This document shows, piece by piece, positions 16,010 to 31,223 of a stretch of DNA of 64,000 bases (position 1 is its first letter; the number at the start of each line of letters is the position of its first letter). The notes under the pieces are model-generated. The model was given only the letters and a program-made list of their open reading frames with translations, made no database searches and had not been told where the DNA came from. The stretch lies in NCBI GenBank assembly GCA_038496445.1, contig JALMLS010000197.1, forward strand, positions 82,690 to 146,689, given 5' to 3'. This DNA is from Trichosphaerium sp. ATCC 40318. Taxonomy: Eukaryota; Discosea; Flabellinia; Trichosidae. The translations under genes were made by a program, and so were the position numbers.

Positions 16010-16270
16010 TCACGAACTAGTATCAAGCAAATACCACAGCCCTTTTGTCATAGATTTACTCAAAAGTTTTAAATACAATCTTTTTTCCACATTGTGAAAT
16101 CCGCTCGGGATATCAGATCCTACAATTTTCCTAATGTTTCTCATATCAAAAACCACCAAGCCAAGAAAATGCAGAACTTTCACCGGTCCGGACACCTTTT
16201 GAAGTACTTGGTGGGCGCCCCAAGTATTTGTTGCAAACAACATGTTGAACAAAGAAGATACAGAGTCCAA
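16010..16270 (-). CDS. Possible small protein, 86 aa, unrecognised
   Basis: A single-exon minus-strand frame starts MDSVSSLFNMLFATNTWG and continues through VKVLHFLGLVVFDMRNIRKI to a stop. It is open and has balanced composition, but the plus strand is open too, and no family was recognised. It fills most of the 400-base gap between the alpha/beta hydrolase and the beta-helix gene. It may be a real short gene or chance. Confidence 0.3.
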   Translation of the reverse strand: MDSVSSLFNMLFATNTWGAHQVLQKVSGPVKVLHFLGLVVFDMRNIRKIVGSDIPSGFHNVEKRLYLKLLSKSMTKGLWYLLDTSS

Positions 16271-16395
16271 AATAAAATGGTAAACGAAAGTACTATTTTG
16301 GCATTTTTACTTATTTTGCACAATAACGAACTTTATTTGACTGTAGAGAATCGCCCAGAAAAGTACTGCGAATCTTCTGTTGTAAGTCCTGTGTT

Positions 16396-18013
16396 ATGAT
16401 GCAACACATCCTACTTATTTTAGTATTCTGTGGTACGTTATCGTTATGTGACAATTGCACTTCGTGGATTGGACCAAACGGAAGCGATCAAGTATGACAA
16501 ACATCTTCTACTCGTTTTGGAGCTTGTGCAAGTATTAATTTTCGTTTAGAGTGGAGATGGGAGTTATAAGAAGCCTTATGCAACTATACAGCGTGCGTCT
16601 TTATCACTGTAACACTTTTGACTTGAGAAACGATCAGAAACTAAATAAATGATGCTAGGAGCTCAAAAGTATACAAACAGAAATGAATCGACGCTGTCAC
16701 TTTGCTTTCGGGAAGGAGTGTACAAGAGTACGTCTTATCGGGCAGAAAACTCGCCAAAATTGCTATTTCGGAGTTTACAAAATATGCGGCATGGCAATAG
16801 TTTAGGCTACGCCTAACGACTAGTTAAAAAAAACTGGATATTCGTTATCTTTTTTGTCGATATCCTGTCAACTCCTTCGTCGTTTTGGACAACTTTCTCA
16901 GTGATATTTTTTAACTTGAATGGTAGTACCTCAAATACTTGCATGTAATAATGGCACAGTGGATTTTACAGACGAAGGAAAAGGAGCTGTGTTGGGAACA
17001 ATGGTAAGGAATTAAACTATGACATTGTTCCAGTAGAATTAATTAACACTTATGCTTAACAGGTTATTGAATCTCCGAATGATTTCTACTTATTCAAACT
17101 TTACGTTTCAATCACAGGGTTCACAATAAGCAGCCTAACGTCATCATCAACAAATTTAAATGGTTTGAAACTTGCTAATACTACTATTAAAATGGTTAAT
17201 CTTACCAATACTGGGACTATTGACATTACTGATTCTATACTTGGGTCAAAAACAACAGATGTTACTTTGGCAGGCTATGACGTTAATATGAACCACTCCC
17301 AAGTTGTTGCCAAGACTTTTACGACGAATAATCAACTAGAATTCCAGTTCCAAGGTAGTGCAGCATTCTATGACTCAAGTGTATATGTTACAGACGAGAT
17401 CTTTCTATACGCAGGTGAGTGCGTTCGTACAATTTTCTTGACAAGGTCAAAAAAAAAAGAAACAATAACAAAGTTGTAGATGATTTCTTTATTAAGAGGT
17501 GTAATATCACCACACCTCCTGGCCAAAACATACCTCTAGGATTTACAGTCGAGTTTTATGATAGCATATTTGAAAATATTGGTGTACGTACATAACCTTC
17601 TAATGATTGATTTTGACTTTTTTGTAATTTTAGGGTACAATTCAGCCGGGTCAAAATACTTTTGAGTATGATGTTCATATCTACTTTATTAATTCTATAA
17701 TCAAAGGAGTTACTCTCAGCCCTCAAAAGATTTCAAGGGGAGAAGTTACAAACACTACATTTGCAGCATGTGAAGCTTATGTATGGAACACAAAATTAGA
17801 GTTTTTAACAATATGGAATACAATTTTTTTGCTTACTCCTCTATGTAGCATGGAAAGGCTCCACTCGATTTTTATCCAGAGGATTTTCCAGAATTTTACA
17901 TTAAAAATAACAACCCATGCCCTGTTACATGTAAACCCGGATATTGTTCTCTTGGAAATCTGTTTGCTTGTGAAAAGTGTGCGCCTAGTAATAATAATGT
18001 ATCCATTGAGTGA
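16396..18013 (+). CDS. Secreted parallel beta-helix (pectin-lyase-fold) protein
   Basis: The signal peptide MMQHILLILVFCGTLSLC leads into WIGPNGSDQ and SGDGSYKKPYATIQRA, the classic N-terminal start of right-handed parallel beta-helix proteins related to polymorphic-membrane-protein and DUF1565-type repeats. The body consists of short beta-rungs (TIKMVNLTNTGTIDITDSIL, VYVTDEIFLYA, VEFYDSIFENIG). The end is Cys-rich (PCPVTCKPGYC, ACEKCAP). The stop is TGA at 18011. About seven introns are inferred; the segment at 16.6-16.9 kb is hard to splice with certainty. Such proteins are usually surface or secreted and may bind or cleave polysaccharide, but no catalytic residues were identified. Confidence 0.75.
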
Positions 18014-18434
18014 AATAAAAAGGCATATTAGCAAGTATGGACATAAACTTAGCACTTCTATGCTTACAAATAATGTACATAAACAGTAGCACAGTCACTT
18101 GGCATGCAGATTTGGTGCGTTGCTCTTTACCGTACAACGTTCTAACAAGTCACGATTGTACCATACCAGCCAATGCAATGACATGTTGTCGATTTTGATT
18201 TTATTGCTTGTTTTTTCTAATTACTTGTTTTCCTAACACCTGAATAGAAGCATACTCCAAGAATCCTACTAAATATCTAAACATCTCTTATCACGTGATA
18301 AGCACCGGATGTTATCCGATCAATAAATACCTCATATGTACTACACTTCCTAAAGTAACCAGCAGGTGCTAAAATGAGTCAAGACTAGCAAATACATTTA
18401 TTTTGCATTCTTTTTTTTTTGTACACATTGAGAT
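18014..18434. other. Convergent spacer, about 420 bases
   Basis: This is the 3' space between the beta-helix gene and the glycosyltransferase gene, which end facing each other. It is AT-rich and includes ATCACGTGATA at about 18290 and a T-tract near 18410. No gene or RNA was seen. Confidence 0.5.
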
Positions 18435-21373
18435 TTATTTGTCTTCTTTGCCAAACCTTAGTTCTGGTAACTCCTCTTTTACTTCATCTGCAATCTCTTG
18501 GAATGCTTGAATGAATTGTGGCATGTATTTTTTCTTTTTTATCCAGTACTTACCATGAGCACTCTTAAAGGAACCCAGCTTTAAAACAAGTTAACAAAAA
18601 ATGCAAACAAAATTAATGTCCGTGGACGCAGTGTGGTTAAATAAAACACTTCTAATGTCTAGAAGCCAATCCACAACCCTTTTCATTATGTGGGCATACT
18701 TTTTGTCCACAAAAGAGGGAATAGCACTTTGACGAAAAAAAAAATAGTTTTGTACCAGTCGTAATAGTGTATCTTTTGGAAGAAAGCCAAGCTTTCCGGA
18801 AGCTTGCTGGCCGTTATCTTGTATAAGATTAGTAAACAATCCAATAAATGACTTTGAGAGAGAAATAACAGACGTACAAATATACGGAATTTCGTTACAT
18901 TTCTTTTCAAACACGTGATTAAGAAAAGCTTGTACAGCCCATCCCTTTGGATATTTTTTAGAGTACACTACAAATCAAGTTAATCATTGACCAGCAAATA
19001 TTACTCTTTAGAATAAAGAACAACACATACGATGATACTCAGTTTCCGTCAATTTTAAAAGGTTCAGAAACGACTCACGACTTGGTTCTAACACCTGCAA
19101 AACAAATGGATTAGCTGCCTTTAAGTCATTAAGAACGAACTCACCATAAGTCCGCTATTGAATGTATTAAATGTCTTTCCTTTTCTATTCACAAGCCTGG
19201 CTGCAGCAAACTAAAAAACAAACAAGTTAGAGAATTCAAAAAAACGAAAGTTAACTAGTATACCGCTTTGAGACCAAATAAGTTATTCATAGGACGAAGC
19301 ATGAGAATATCTGCATCAATAAAAACGACTTTATCATAATCTGTAAGATTCCAGCAGTGTAACACCCTTAAAAAGACTTAGTGTATTATACTGACCTCTA
19401 AAATACTCACGTGAAGGCATTTTTGTGCCTCTTGTTCATGCCAGGAAGTGTCTTTGATATAGCATCCACTACAGCGAGTTAATGGTAACATATGGTATTA
19501 ATAGAATGACACTCACCACGCCTTACTATGCCTCCTTTCTGAGCTACAGCTTCGAGATATTTCGAATGTTTGACTTTACTTGTCACCATAACAATTACGT
19601 CTCTTGTGTTACCAAACTTTTCTAGTTGATGCAACAATACCAAAACACCAAGTGGATAACCTCCTTCAGAAAGACTGCAAAGTCAGTAACAAGTAATGGA
19701 ACTGAAAGCATTTTTTTTGGCAAAGGACCTGTCACTGTAATCAGATGTTAATAATGTGACCCATGCTTCTTTCTTCTTTGGTATTTCTACACAAATCAAT
19801 TAAAGCGAACTTGTACGCAATGTCCTACCTCTTACTGTGAAAGTGTTTAACAACCAATTACATGCTGAACCTTCCAGAGGTGTAGAAGCCGAAGTAATCT
19901 TGCCTAAGCAGAACAAACTTAGTTGCAAAATGACTTGTGAATTCAAACCATTTAAGTGAACAGCGTATGATTCCTTCTTTATTCTGAATAAAGGCTTAGT
20001 GCTATTTGATCCAAACTGAATAATATTTCTACTTACTTGTTTATAAGTGATAATGCATCATTGGTTCCAAAAAAGCACTTCCAACTACCATGTCTTGATA
20101 CTTTCTTTTGTTTGAATTTAAATCTATCAAAAACAGCAATAAGCTTACAAGCGTTAAAGGCACGTAGGATAATAGTAAATTCTTGATTAAATAGACTTTA
20201 GGTGCTTACTTTGCCTTCTTCTCAAGTACATAAAAAGCGTTGACATCGACAAGATTAGTATCAGCTTGTACACAGCTGCGGAAAAAGTAAGTTAACAATT
20301 TTAGTTGAGCCCTTTTTTTACCTATCCTTCGTTGAAGTGCCACAAAGCCTCGTATAAGTACGAGTAAGCAATTTTGGTCCTGCACTAGACCAATCATCTA
20401 ATGACATATTGATACAGTCTCTTAGGAGTTATAACCTATAAGTACCTTTATCGTAATGATGCTGAAGTTGCAGCATGCATTCAGTCAAGAATGAATGCAT
20501 CCTATCAAAAATCATAATGGCTCCATTTATGGCATCTGAACGAGATCCAAGAGGGTGTTGTAATCCTACTCTTTTAAGTGTAAGCTCACTCACCGCAGAT
20601 ACCTATAGTATTGTAGAGGTGATGTATGGGCTTCACAAATATCATATCAGTGTCTACAGAACACTTAGATTGAACCATATCATTAGCCGTACCTGAATAA
20701 ATACCGCCATATTTCCACAAGACAGCTAGCCTCATTAAATCTGTAACATGGCTGTAGTAATGCGGATTGTCTTTAAAAGGCTCGAAACTTGAAGTAAACC
20801 AATTGAAAAGTGGTGTGTTCGCAAGGATAGCTCGAGCACTGCTAGGTTCTATTCTAAAACAAGGTCAATTGCAGTAAACAAGAGAAAAGTTGCACCTTAT
20901 GTCGTAACCATAGCTCTGTAAATTTTCAAACTGCTTGGAGCTTAACATACCTCCAACGTCGTGTATGATTATAGTTGACAAAGGGTGATGGTACAAGATA
21001 CTTTCGACACTCCTATTGCAGAGTAAAAAGCAAGGAATAACGCTTTTGTTTAAAAAGCTCACCTCTGATTTACGTCTTTCCACGCTCCATTCACACGTGG
21101 TTGATCACGTGGGAATTTCGACTCAAATAGCTGTATTGAGCTATTTCTAGTCGTTGTCCACAATAGATGAAACGTTGGAGGCTCTTCATGGCGCGTTAAA
21201 GGCTTAAATACAACGAATAGTTTAAAAGTACCTAGACTTATCTCGAACGGAGGTTTAAAGTTATTTCTATGCGATTGTGGCGTTTGATACGTTGTAAAAA
21301 ATACAAACGTGCCCAAAACGTACAGAACAAAGAAAAAACATAATGTACTACGCCAACGCCTTGCAAGGTTCAT
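18435..21373 (-). CDS. Type II membrane GT32-GT8 fusion glycosyltransferase
   Basis: The protein has a short cytoplasmic tail and a single membrane anchor (CFFFVLYVLGTFVFF, about residues 12-26), as expected for a Golgi enzyme. The first lumenal domain is GT32-like: VESILYHHPLSTIIIHDVGG, LMRLAVLWKYGGIYSDTDMI with the DxD metal site, NGAIMIFDR, and AGPKLLTRTYTR. The second domain is GT8/glycogenin-like: WVTLLTSDYSDR, YPLGVLVLLHQLEKFG, KVVFIDADILMLRPMNNLFG with a second DxD, and PSRESFLNLLKLTEYHH. Both domains appear to keep catalytic motifs, so the enzyme may add two sugars in sequence. At least a dozen introns are inferred. The GT8 C-terminus (18.6-18.97 kb) is less well matched. Confidence 0.85.
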
Positions 21374-21544
21374 TAATAAGACGACGTGGTAGTTCTTAAC
21401 TAACGTCTATTGCTGAAACGACTTAAGAAGGATAAGCTTCAAACAAAAAAAACAAAGTCACATGCGTAAAGCATGCTAAAAGTAGTTCAAAACAAGTTGT
21501 AAACAATAAAATAAACAAGCCATTTATTCCGTAAAAGAAAGATA

Positions 21545-22324
21545 TCAATAGTTTTTGTTGCCAAATCTTGGCCTGCTGCGACGTCTGCTTTTTGAATCGT
21601 AGCGTTTGTTCCATATCGCGCATTGTTCTTGAGTTGCACTGAGTAATTGTAGCATAAACTTGGAGTCTACTAATACTCCAAGATGAAACTCTTCTCCCTC
21701 GCGGAAGAAAAATGGAGCTCCAAAGTTTCCAAGCGCTACATGTGCGTCAACGAACTCCTCTAGCAGAACCAAGTTCTCATATAGAACCTTAACTGTAACG
21801 TTGCATCTAAACAAAGCAACATTTCCAATATTTAACATTGTGGAAAAATCCGACACCATGAAACCTTTTTGCACAACAAGTCTGGCAACTGATAGTTGAC
21901 GACTCGCGTTTAAATAACACCCTTGCTTATAGCTCGTTTGAAACTTGCCAGAATCTCTGCGACATACTAGACAACAAATCAGCGACTGCGCATCATACAA
22001 AATAAAAAACGTGCCGTTGCCAAACTGTCCTGGTGGTACGAAGCATTTTAAGGCAAATGTTGAACTCCTTCTATATTTTTGGACGCTCCATGATAACCAG
22101 CACTCGTCGCTGTTTTCCGCCCGGTTAAACAGTTTACGTACCATTCCCAGGACAATTTCTGGTGGTACTTGGGATATGGCAGTAATTTTACATTCAAAAC
22201 CTAAAAATACAATTTTTAGAAAAGCACGTTTTCGAGTTCGAATGTGATGTGCGTACCGACATTCCAAACAAATACGGGTCGCTCTTTCCGATCTGCTACA
22301 TACAAAAGGTGAAGCTAAACACAA
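21545..22324 (-). CDS. Unrecognised 259-aa single-exon protein
   Basis: This is one of the longest uninterrupted frames in the window. It has no introns. The N-terminus is Cys-rich (MCLASPFVCSRSERATRICL) and a basic Arg/Ser tail ends RRRSRPRFGNKNY. Between them are PPEIVLGMVRKLF, FALKCFVPPGQFGNGTFFIL and ALGNFGAPFFFREGEEFHLG. The PPEIV start could echo an F-box, but the match is weak. The strand is shared with both flanking genes. It is probably a real gene because of its length and balanced composition; the function is unknown. Confidence 0.55.
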   Translation of the reverse strand: MCLASPFVCSRSERATRICLECRYAHHIRTRKRAFLKIVFLGFECKITAISQVPPEIVLGMVRKLFNRAENSDECWLSWSVQKYRRSSTFALKCFVPPGQFGNGTFFILYDAQSLICCLVCRRDSGKFQTSYKQGCYLNASRQLSVARLVVQKGFMVSDFSTMLNIGNVALFRCNVTVKVLYENLVLLEEFVDAHVALGNFGAPFFFREGEEFHLGVLVDSKFMLQLLSATQEQCAIWNKRYDSKSRRRSRPRFGNKNY

Positions 22325-22385
22325 AGAAAAATAAACCTAACAAAGAAGGCAATAAACGATTTTTTTAATGTGCTATGATTAGTTT

Positions 22386-25300
22386 CTACAGGATTTGGTT
22401 ATTTTTTTCTCTTTCTACCATTTCTTGAAGCTTAAGGTAATAGAACCTGATACTCTATCTTCCTTCTTACGTCCACTTCTACCACGTAATTTAAATTCAA
22501 CATTCTTGTTATCTTTAAAATCAGGATACTCTTTCAAATCAATAGTGAAAACACCCATAAAGTCATCCTACAAGAAAAACATTAGACTCGAAAAAAATGG
22601 TTCTCAAGCTTTTTCTTACCTTAGCAAGTGAGTCATGATCCCAACACTCAATAGTAATAATACTATCTGTTGCATGACTACCTTCTAAATCAACATCAAC
22701 ATGTTCGTTATCCCACACTGGGTTGAGTGTCTTTTTCTTTACTAAGTAACAGTATTAGTTTGTTTATCTCTTGACAAGCAATGTACCTTTAGTCTTTGCA
22801 ACACGCTTCCTAAAGTCAGAGCGACCAAGAGCTTGGTTCAAAGATACCTTAAGATAAGGATCAGAGAATCCATTAGAGTCCTTTGCCACAAGGTTTTTGC
22901 CACTAATGTTTTCAAAGGTAACTTGAGCAGGCCAACCAATTTGATCCTAATTTTGAGTACCAACGTCAGGAACAAGCTGTCAAAGAATACATTGAGCATT
23001 TGATAATATAACATACCCTTGGTCTAATTTTAGACGAATACAATTCTATGAATTGTGGGATGTAGGCAGAATCCCACAAGAATGTCATTCTATCCTTCTG
23101 ATCAGCTTTTTTAGGGAATTTGACCTGCGTTCAATAAATAAGCATTGATCATGATTCACAAGTAACCGTACGCGTTGTGGTAATTTAGCAGGCATAATGT
23201 AATCTTTGAGCAGTTGGAATGACCACTAAAAAGATATTTAGAATCACGTGAATGAAAAATAAAGGTCGATGATCCACAAACAAAAACAACGCAAAAAAAA
23301 ACTTGCCAAATCTGTCCGTTTGTACAATTTACCAACTACAAGTGCACCCATTTTAGCCTCAGACTTTGTGATCTTAATATTAGCACTATATAGAATCATA
23401 AGAGACGATGAATGCAATAAATCAAGAGCGTACGTGACATAAGATTCATATTCTTTTGAATCATCTTTTCTTGATAGTATTTTAAAAGTTATAGACTCAA
23501 AGTTACCAAAACGTTGTCTTTGACCTTCGTGATCACGATAGTCAGTTGTATGAATAAGAAAGTAAAGCTCTTTAATCTTATCACTTATACGAGCAGTAGC
23601 AAGGTTAAAATAATCTGTATTAGTTGCCTTGGTTGACCAACCACCCTCTAACATAAAGTAAAAAAAATGTAAAAAAAATATAACTTACTTTGAGAAGAAG
23701 TTGACATTGTGATTGATTTATCACGAGACATTTGAGTGTGAACGTCAACATCTGAGCATAGAACATCTCTTAATTTACCATGAACATTCACTCCAATCAC
23801 TGACGCTTTGAGTGAAACATTCTTATCGGCACCTACAAGCAAAATAAGAAACTGGACAAAGTTAACACCAAGTCACTCTTGTTCTTACCTGAGGTTTTTT
23901 TCCAATGAAACGAAAATGCAAGAGCTTCAGCACGCTTAGTAGATAACTCACGCAACTCTCCTTTGTTACGAAGCTCAACCATAACATCTGGTTGAGATGT
24001 AACTGGTTTTGAAGCAGCTTTAGAAAGAGTGCGAAGACTACTTGCAAGTTGAAGACGATTTGTCAAGCGGACAGCAAACATTGCTCCACGAAGCTTTTTA
24101 CGTGCTTGGAATCTCTTCAATTCCTCCTTGACACCCTCTGGAAATTCATCAGCAGATGGTACGTCAACATTAGCGACCCAAGGGTGTTTAAGCGCCATAT
24201 CAATGTCGAAACGGCTAAATCGTAACTATTAGTACATACTACCAGGTTTGGTGTAAAGAAATGTACTTTTCTGGGTCTCTTTGCATCATTTTCCAGACAA
24301 GGTCTTTAGCCTCGTCTGAGATACTGTACCAACATTGTCCTAGCCAATTGAAGGCACCTCTTTCAATGTTGCGCATCATCTCTTCCTAGTAGCTGCGTTA
24401 GACATGTGTCTAACGAAAAGCATTGAGATGAAGTACCTGGTCAGGCTTTTGGAATGGGTGAACACCAGAAAGCAAAATGTATAGAACAACACCGACAGCC
24501 CAAACATCAACTGGACGACCATATCCTGGCTCACCAGGTATCTTATGCCTTTGCCTGACAAGCTCAGGTGCCATATAAGGGATAGTACCAACAACAAGGC
24601 TGAACCCGTCATCCTAAGAGCCTTATAAATGCTAGCACGGAGACAATACCTTTCAGAAGGACTTTATCGTACAGTTTCTTGGCATTTACGAGAGAAACCG
24701 AAATCTGCTAGTTTGACTACAGCATCTGCTGTTTTATCCGCTAGAAGCAGATTTTCTGGCTAAAAACGAAACGTGTTACAATGACATTTTAAACAAGCGA
24801 AAAAACGCCTGAAAGGCGTTTAATTATTATCAATCGCTTACCTTAATATCCAAATGCGCAATGCCTTGCGCATGCAAGTGTTTGACGCCCAAAAGCACCT
24901 GTTTTATACAACGACTTGCTTCGCGCTCAGAGTATCTGTGTAGTTCGATAACTCGCTTAGTTAAGGGTATTATAACACAGTGTCTGCTTTTTCACGTAGA
25001 AATAAAAAAAAAGAACAATGTTGTTCTGCCTTGCTTGAAGTACAAAAAAATAAGGATACTCCTATCAAACAGCTCTCCACCTGTCACGTATTCCAAAACA
25101 ACGTAAAAGTTGGTAGAATCAACAAAGATCTCTTGAAAGTTGACGATATTTGGGTGATGTAGCATAGCTGATACTTCTATTTCTTGTGCCATGTTTTCCA
25201 TAGTTGTTTTCCGTCTGTTGACTACTTTTACAGCCACATTCTAAAAATGATCGTTAGTATCTGATCGTTCATCGAGTACGCCTAACTCCCTGTTTTTGGG

Positions 25301-25585
25301 GAGTTTAGTGCGCTCTTTAGTATTATCGTGATAGTACGCACTGCTCCATCGCTCTTTGATGTCCCCTTGCGTACGACAGAAAATGCGCCCTTCCCTAGCG
25401 TTTCATGAAGCTAATGTCGTTATTTTGGATCCAGTGCAAACCCAAATTTGTTTTTAGACGTTAGATGTAGTACTACGCACGTCATAACAGTCTATGATCT
25501 CTTTGTCATTTAATTTTGGAAATTTGTATCCTTGTGGTAACGCCACAGGTTTTTGGCTAGTAATCAACGTAAAGGCTTGCTCCAT
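22386..25585 (-). CDS. CaMK-type protein kinase with TerD-like and C2 domains
   Basis: The order is kinase (25.58-24.1 kb), linker, TerD-like domain (23.9-23.1 kb), C2 domain (22.95-22.4 kb). Kinase motifs are [12 protein letters not shown] (glycine loop), VAVKVVN (Lys), HLDIKPENLLL (catalytic loop with HLD, as in MLCK and DAPK), LADFGFS, and [10 protein letters not shown]. The TerD-like part reads [50 protein letters not shown] and [11 protein letters not shown], the spacing of that calcium-binding family. The C2 part reads [29 protein letters not shown] and [17 protein letters not shown], with the calcium-binding aspartates. The protein is therefore probably calcium- and membrane-regulated. 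About 15 introns are inferred. It is divergent from the TPR gene, 123 bases away. Confidence 0.88.
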
Positions 25586-25708
25586 TGCACTAAACCACAA
25601 ATCTGGCTACGTGAGTTTTTGACTACTTTTTGACTCGAAGTTGTTTCGCAGCTATTTTCCCGTTTTCACTTTGTCATTTACCCATAGGCCCACACGCCAT
25701 CTGGTTAA

Positions 25709-27952
25709 ATGTTGTCGCGGTTATACAGGTACTCGTACTAAATGCAAGAGAATGGCCTAATCTAACAGTGTAATAGGGCTACAAGTGTCCGTACAGCTGT
25801 TAGAGCCTCACGCGGTGTTCAGCAGCGACGATCCTACTGTGTGAATATATTGTACGCGCAACGGCCAGCAATTGTAACTAAATAGATGTAGTGGCGGTCA
25901 AGAACAAAAACCTTTGGAAGCAGTCAAGCCAAAGGCAGAATTGGTATTGAAACGCGTAGATGAGATCGCAAAGCTAGCTGCAAAGCATTTGTATGCGAAT
26001 GAGTTTAAAGAAGCAGCCCAGTATTACGAAAGTGCTTTGGACTTAACAACTTCGGTTTCAGCGGTATGTAGAGCGTAACGGCATCATTCTTGATAGTATT
26101 GACGCTCTTTTATTTCTTTGCCTTCAAAATTGCTTGTTTGAGCTATGTGCCATGTATTTCGCTGACGTGTTTCATTCTAGGATGAATTATTAGTAGTTCG
26201 CGCTAAAGTAAACTTGGCATACGCTTATCACAACATGGACAAAATAAGTGAAGCTACAGAGTTGTATAAGAATATTGATACCCTAGAAAAACTACTTGGC
26301 GCAGAAGACCAAGAAGTTAATATTGCAAAGATAAATTATGCTGAAATACTAGCCAAAGAAAAGAAGTACGTACTCAAGAAGGCGTGATATGTTGCTTCGG
26401 AAGGCTTTTTTTGTTATAAGTCGCTTTGAATGCTGATTTTTTTTTTTCAAGGATGGAAGAGGCTGAGAGATACGGTAGAGAAGCTGTAGGTGTACTTGAA
26501 CGTCATAGACGTACTGATGAATTTGTTGCTGCCGCTTTGAGTAATTTATCTGGATACCTTGGCGTACAAGTACGTTTTTTTTTTTTGGTTCTTCTCAGTT
26601 GCAAAGATTGGGTTATTGATTTCGTCTTTTTTCTAGAAAAAATACAAAGAGTCCTTGAAATACGCAAGTAAAGCCCTACGCATGACTGAAAAGCATCTTG
26701 GACGTAACAATTCTGTAACAAAGACAGTATTTAGTAACTACTATTCTCTGTTAAAGCTTGCTGGAGACGAGAAGGGCTTAGCAGGTACAACAATATAACC
26801 AATATCAATTTTTGAAAAATTAAAATCTTGTCGTTCTTCTACTTCGTTTTTTATTTCATTTTACTCACTTTGGTTTTAGATTTGGAAGCAGATTGGAGCA
26901 CAGAAACAGGTGAACCAGATCGCGCAGCAGATGAGCTTCTTGAAAAGACACAAAACGGCGAAATTGAAATTGATGATACAGAAACGCCAAGTGAGCGTGG
27001 GAAGACCCCTAAAAAGGATGAAAAAGCTGATACAGAAGCTAAAGAAGATGGAGAGGGTAAAGAAGACAAAGCAGATGCAAAAGAGTCAAAAGAAGAATCA
27101 AAGGAAGAAAGTACTGAGGTTGCAAAAGCTGATGAAGATAAAGAGTCTACTCCTGAAGAAACAAAGGAAGGTGATGTGCCACAAACAAAGGAAGACGCAA
27201 ATGTATCAAAAGACGCTGAGAGACTTGGAAAGTACGTGTTGTTTGTGTTTTTTTTTTGGATTTGTTGTTGCAACAAAGTTGTCCGTTTACTGATTGTTTT
27301 TTCTTATTAGGTTTGAAGACATTTACAGAAAAACTCATAAATCTCAACCTAAAGGATTTGTAAAAGATCCTGATTTTGCCAAGAAGGAGTTAAGTGAGTT
27401 TATGGACTTATGGTCTGAAAGAGGTATGGTTCTGTTACATTTTGAGGCGAAACAACAATCGCTTTTTTTTGTTTCCATTTTTGATGTTGCTTAATTGTAA
27501 GGCGTTGACTTAACTTTTTTGTTTTAGATCCAAAAATCGATTTATATGATCCAGCTTACGCTAAGGTTCTTCAGCAAGAAACTGACGCCATTGAGTACCA
27601 CGAAAAACTTGCTAAAGAGCGTATAAAGACTGTAAGGAGAAAGGTTGATGAAAATGTCTTGTCACAAGGTTTATCTGAGGAAGAGAAGAGAGATTACGCT
27701 AAAAAAGCAGAAATATACTTTAATCAGATATCTGCTTCAGGATTTACTAAAGATCAATTGTCGTCTATGATAGATGAGACTGTTTTCGATACAGACCAAC
27801 TTCTTAAGTTTGGAAGGAGTCAATTTGGAGCTACACAAGAAGAACAAGAAGCTACACTTGATAGAGAGACAGATGAAGCTTTTGAACAACTTGGAAAACA
27901 AGTTGTTAATACTATTACAGAAGAAGAAGTAAACAATGAATCTCATGAATAA
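25709..27952 (+). CDS. TPR protein, probably mitochondrial
   Basis: Exon 1 (25709-25728) encodes MLSRLYR and, through a 157-base intron, joins CSGGQEQKPLEAVKPKAE in frame; a short Arg/Leu start of this kind suggests a mitochondrial presequence. Tetratricopeptide units follow: FKEAAQYYESALDL, AYHNMDKISEATELYKN, RMEEAERYGREAVGVLERH and YKESLKYASKALRMTEKHLG (kinesin-light-chain style). A linker of about 100 residues rich in Glu, Lys and Asp comes next (26.95-27.23 kb), then a helical C-terminus (FEDIYRKTHKSQPKG, EEKRDYAKKAEIYFNQ) ending EEVNNESHE. The specific role is unknown. The missing in-frame ATG in the second exon is why the upstream mini-exon was chosen. Confidence 0.7.
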
Positions 27953-28185
27953 AATAAATAAAAAATAAATTCAGAAAAACATCTTCTTTGTTGACTGATC
28001 CCCTCAGGCCCAAGACAAGGTAAACTAGTGACTGACAAGTCTGTCCATCACGACATAGTGACTACGTAACAATATAGGATAAACACCCTGGGTTTATATG
28101 AAGCACGATTTCGAAAGATAGATTCTTCGGCTGCCATTTTGTACCACAGTTAAGTTAGTTTTGGCTTCCACAAAAAGCACTACAA

Positions 28186-31052
<2,867 letters not shown>

Positions 31053-31223
31053 TGAGGGGTAGCGCTTGGAGAGAGTAGAATAAAACGAAAGTTCTGAGTT
31101 TGCATCTTTTTTTTCCTGTTTTTCTTGTCCCATTGCTTGAAAGAGAAGTTATTTTTGTCTTCGATTTTTCCCTCTACCAATACTATGTGCATTAAATAAC
31201 ATGGACATCACGTTTTTTTCGTA

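Noticed and set aside
26851-27276. 141-residue minus-strand frame rich in Ser, Ala and Phe
   Set aside because: It is the antisense of the Glu/Lys-rich linker of the TPR gene; the plus strand joins conserved TPR exons.
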